From: Comamonas sp. lk
GTDB lineage: Bacteria; Pseudomonadota; Gammaproteobacteria; Burkholderiales; Burkholderiaceae_C
Length of the DNA stretch: 7,944 bases
Direction of reading: 5' to 3'
Assembly (NCBI GenBank): GCA_945875225.1
Contig: CAMCJY010000078.1
Coordinates: 1-7,944, forward strand
Both the position numbers and the translations under genes were made by a program. Below, piece by piece: positions 7,103-7,944 of the stretch. The notes beneath the pieces were generated by a model. The model did not search any database and had not been told where the DNA came from. It saw nothing but the letters and a program-made list of their open reading frames with translations. Each line of letters begins with the position of its first letter. Positions within the stretch are counted from its first letter, which is position 1.

Positions 7103-7108
7103 CCCTGG

Positions 7109-7654
7109 ATGATTTCCCCAGCACGCGTCGCTCTCTGTCTGGCTTTTTCCTGCGGGATCAGTGCCGCACAAACAGCTACTGACAATGAGGAGTTAGGCAA
7201 ATTGCTTGCCGACAAGGGCTTGCTGAACCGCATCACCGAAGCGGGGACCCACGTGCAAAACCAAGCGTCCGGTCTGGTAGTTAGCGCTATGGGCTTTCTT
7301 GGGGTGCCTTATCGCCGTGGCGGTAACAGCGCCGAAAGCGGTTTTGATTGCAGCGGTTTTGTCAAAGCCATCTACGAGCAAACCATTGGCCTGGTGCTTC
7401 CGCGCAGCGCAGCGCAGCAAGCAGCAGCCACCCAAACGATTGACAAATCCGAATTGCGGCCAGGAGACCTGGTGTTTTTCAACACCATGCGCCGCGCCTT
7501 TAGCCACGTGGGTATTTATGTTGGCAATGGAAAATTCATCCATTCGCCAAAGCCCGGCGCCGAGGTGCGCGTCGAGGACATGGGCCTAGCCTATTGGGCC
7601 CGCCGCTACGACGGCGCCCGCCGCGTCCCCGCAGGCAGCACCGCTGCCCCGTGA
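7109..7654 (+). CDS. Exported NlpC/P60-family (C40) peptidase, probable cell-wall endopeptidase
   Basis: A 181-residue protein of the NlpC/P60 cysteine peptidase family, whose members usually cut peptide stems of peptidoglycan. Residues 1-20 look like a short signal peptide (R6, hydrophobic VALCLAFSCGISAA, likely cleavage SAA|Q), so it should act in the periplasm. Residues about 27-52 are a short helical lead-in. The catalytic domain runs from about 54 to 170: GVPYRRGG, then DCSGFVKAIY with the nucleophile C81, RPGDLVFF, SHVGIYVGNGKFIH with H133 and the third residue H145. All three catalytic residues are present. The start must be the ATG at 7109: a TGA lies in frame at 7088-7090, no start codon lies between, and later starts would lose the signal peptide. 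There is no Shine-Dalgarno sequence, and the -10 box ends 6 nt upstream. Cysteines at 10 and 15 do not make a good lipobox, so a soluble periplasmic protein is more likely than a lipoprotein. It converges on clpB with 3 bp between stops. Confidence 0.93.
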   Translation: MISPARVALCLAFSCGISAAQTATDNEELGKLLADKGLLNRITEAGTHVQNQASGLVVSAMGFLGVPYRRGGNSAESGFDCSGFVKAIYEQTIGLVLPRSAAQQAAATQTIDKSELRPGDLVFFNTMRRAFSHVGIYVGNGKFIHSPKPGAEVRVEDMGLAYWARRYDGARRVPAGSTAAP

Positions 7655-7657
7655 GCG

Positions 7658-7944
7658 CTAGGTCGCGCTAAAGGAAAATTGGCCCGGGTTACGGATGGGG
7701 TCCACGCCCACATGGATGGTGTCTTTAGGGACAAAACGCCCCTCTAACAATAATTTAGACAGTGGATTTTCCAAGCGCTGCTGGATGGCACGTTTGAGCG
7801 GCCGGGCGCCATAGACCGGGTCAAAACCCACCTTGGCCAATTCGGCTACCGCAGCGTCGGAGACCTCGAGTACATAGTCCATACGGGCTAGGCGGTCCAT
7901 CAGGGTTTGCAACTGGATCTTGGCTATATTGGCTATATGGCCCG
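7658..7944 (-). CDS. clpB: ATP-dependent chaperone ClpB, C-terminal end only
   Basis: The last 94 residues of ClpB, the AAA+ disaggregase that works with DnaK to recover aggregated proteins after heat stress. The reading frame is open to the right edge, so the N-terminal domain, the first AAA+ module, the coiled-coil and most of the second module lie outside. Visible are GHIANIAKIQLQTLMDRL, matching the ClpB segment after the second AAA+ core, and VGFDPVYGARPLKRAIQ, the sensor-2 motif whose GAR arginine contacts nucleotide. NPLSKLLLEGRF follows, and the short tail ends GQFSFSAT before a TAG. The motif order and ending favour ClpB over ClpA or ClpC. The gene ends 3 bp from the stop of the converging peptidase gene; no intrinsic terminator with a T-run was found. 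Confidence 0.95.
   Translation of the reverse strand, partial: GHIANIAKIQLQTLMDRLARMDYVLEVSDAAVAELAKVGFDPVYGARPLKRAIQQRLENPLSKLLLEGRFVPKDTIHVGVDPIRNPGQFSFSAT

Larger units (their letters stand above)
6860..7108. promoter_or_regulatory. AT-rich divergent intergenic region
   Basis: This 249-bp gap separates the hydrolase gene (minus) from the NlpC/P60 gene (plus). Its part from about 6990 to 7080 is far richer in A+T than anything else in the window. It holds a perfect FNR-type box, a minus-strand TATAAT, a plus-strand sigma-70 promoter and a palindrome over that promoter's -10, each listed separately. The segment 6860-6985 shows no recognisable site beyond the ribosome binding site GGAAAG at 6867-6872. 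Confidence 0.7.

Noticed and set aside
7109..7156. Lipoprotein signal at C10 or C15 of the NlpC/P60 protein
   Set aside because: VALC has Leu at -1 and AFSC has Ala at -3 with Phe at -2; neither is a good lipobox, and SAA|Q suits ordinary signal peptidase.
7399..7430. GCAGC-type short repeats in the peptidase gene
   Set aside because: Codon-level repetition encoding an Ala/Gln-rich stretch; too short and irregular to be a functional repeat array.
7634..7648. Intrinsic terminator for the peptidase or clpB
   Set aside because: The stem is perfect but short, lies within coding sequence and lacks a T-run in either direction.

Overview
The window looks like chromosomal housekeeping sequence from a betaproteobacterium. 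Protein content (OdhA/OdhB, a PrpE-type propionyl-CoA synthetase, an NlpC/P60 protein next to clpB), high GC with a few AT-rich intergenic stretches, and the style of the proteins suggest Burkholderiales, most likely Comamonadaceae (Rhodoferax/Polaromonas-like). That family-level placement is from memory, not from a search. No insertion sequence, prophage, CRISPR array, tRNA or rRNA gene was seen.

Layout. Positions 1-4044, minus strand: a 2-oxoglutarate dehydrogenase operon, sucA/odhA (E1, complete) followed after 37 nt by sucB/odhB (E2, running off the left edge before its active-site His). Positions 4234-6122, minus: prpE, propionyl-CoA synthetase, complete in content but broken by a one-base frameshift in an A-run near 4805-4811. 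Positions 6233-6859, minus: an isochorismatase-family cysteine hydrolase with an unusual insertion. Positions 6860-7108: an AT-rich divergent regulatory region. Positions 7109-7654, plus: an exported NlpC/P60 peptidase. Positions 7658-7944, minus: the C-terminal end of clpB, converging on the peptidase gene with only 3 bp between the stop codons.

How the genes relate. OdhA and OdhB are two of the three subunits of the TCA-cycle complex that makes succinyl-CoA; the E3 gene is expected just beyond the left edge. PrpE activates propionate to propionyl-CoA for the 2-methylcitrate cycle, so the left three quarters of the window is acyl-CoA metabolism. The right quarter is cell-envelope and stress functions with no obvious pathway link.

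The most interesting features are regulatory or concern gene integrity: (1) the prpE frameshift, which lies on an AAAAAG run and creates a GTGA stop/start overlap; (2) a perfect FNR/Anr-type box at 7027-7040; (3) a textbook sigma-70 promoter whose predicted start site falls on the ATG of the NlpC/P60 gene, implying a leaderless mRNA; (4) perfect hairpins just upstream of the ribosome binding sites of both sucA and prpE. I found no convincing new multi-gene system.
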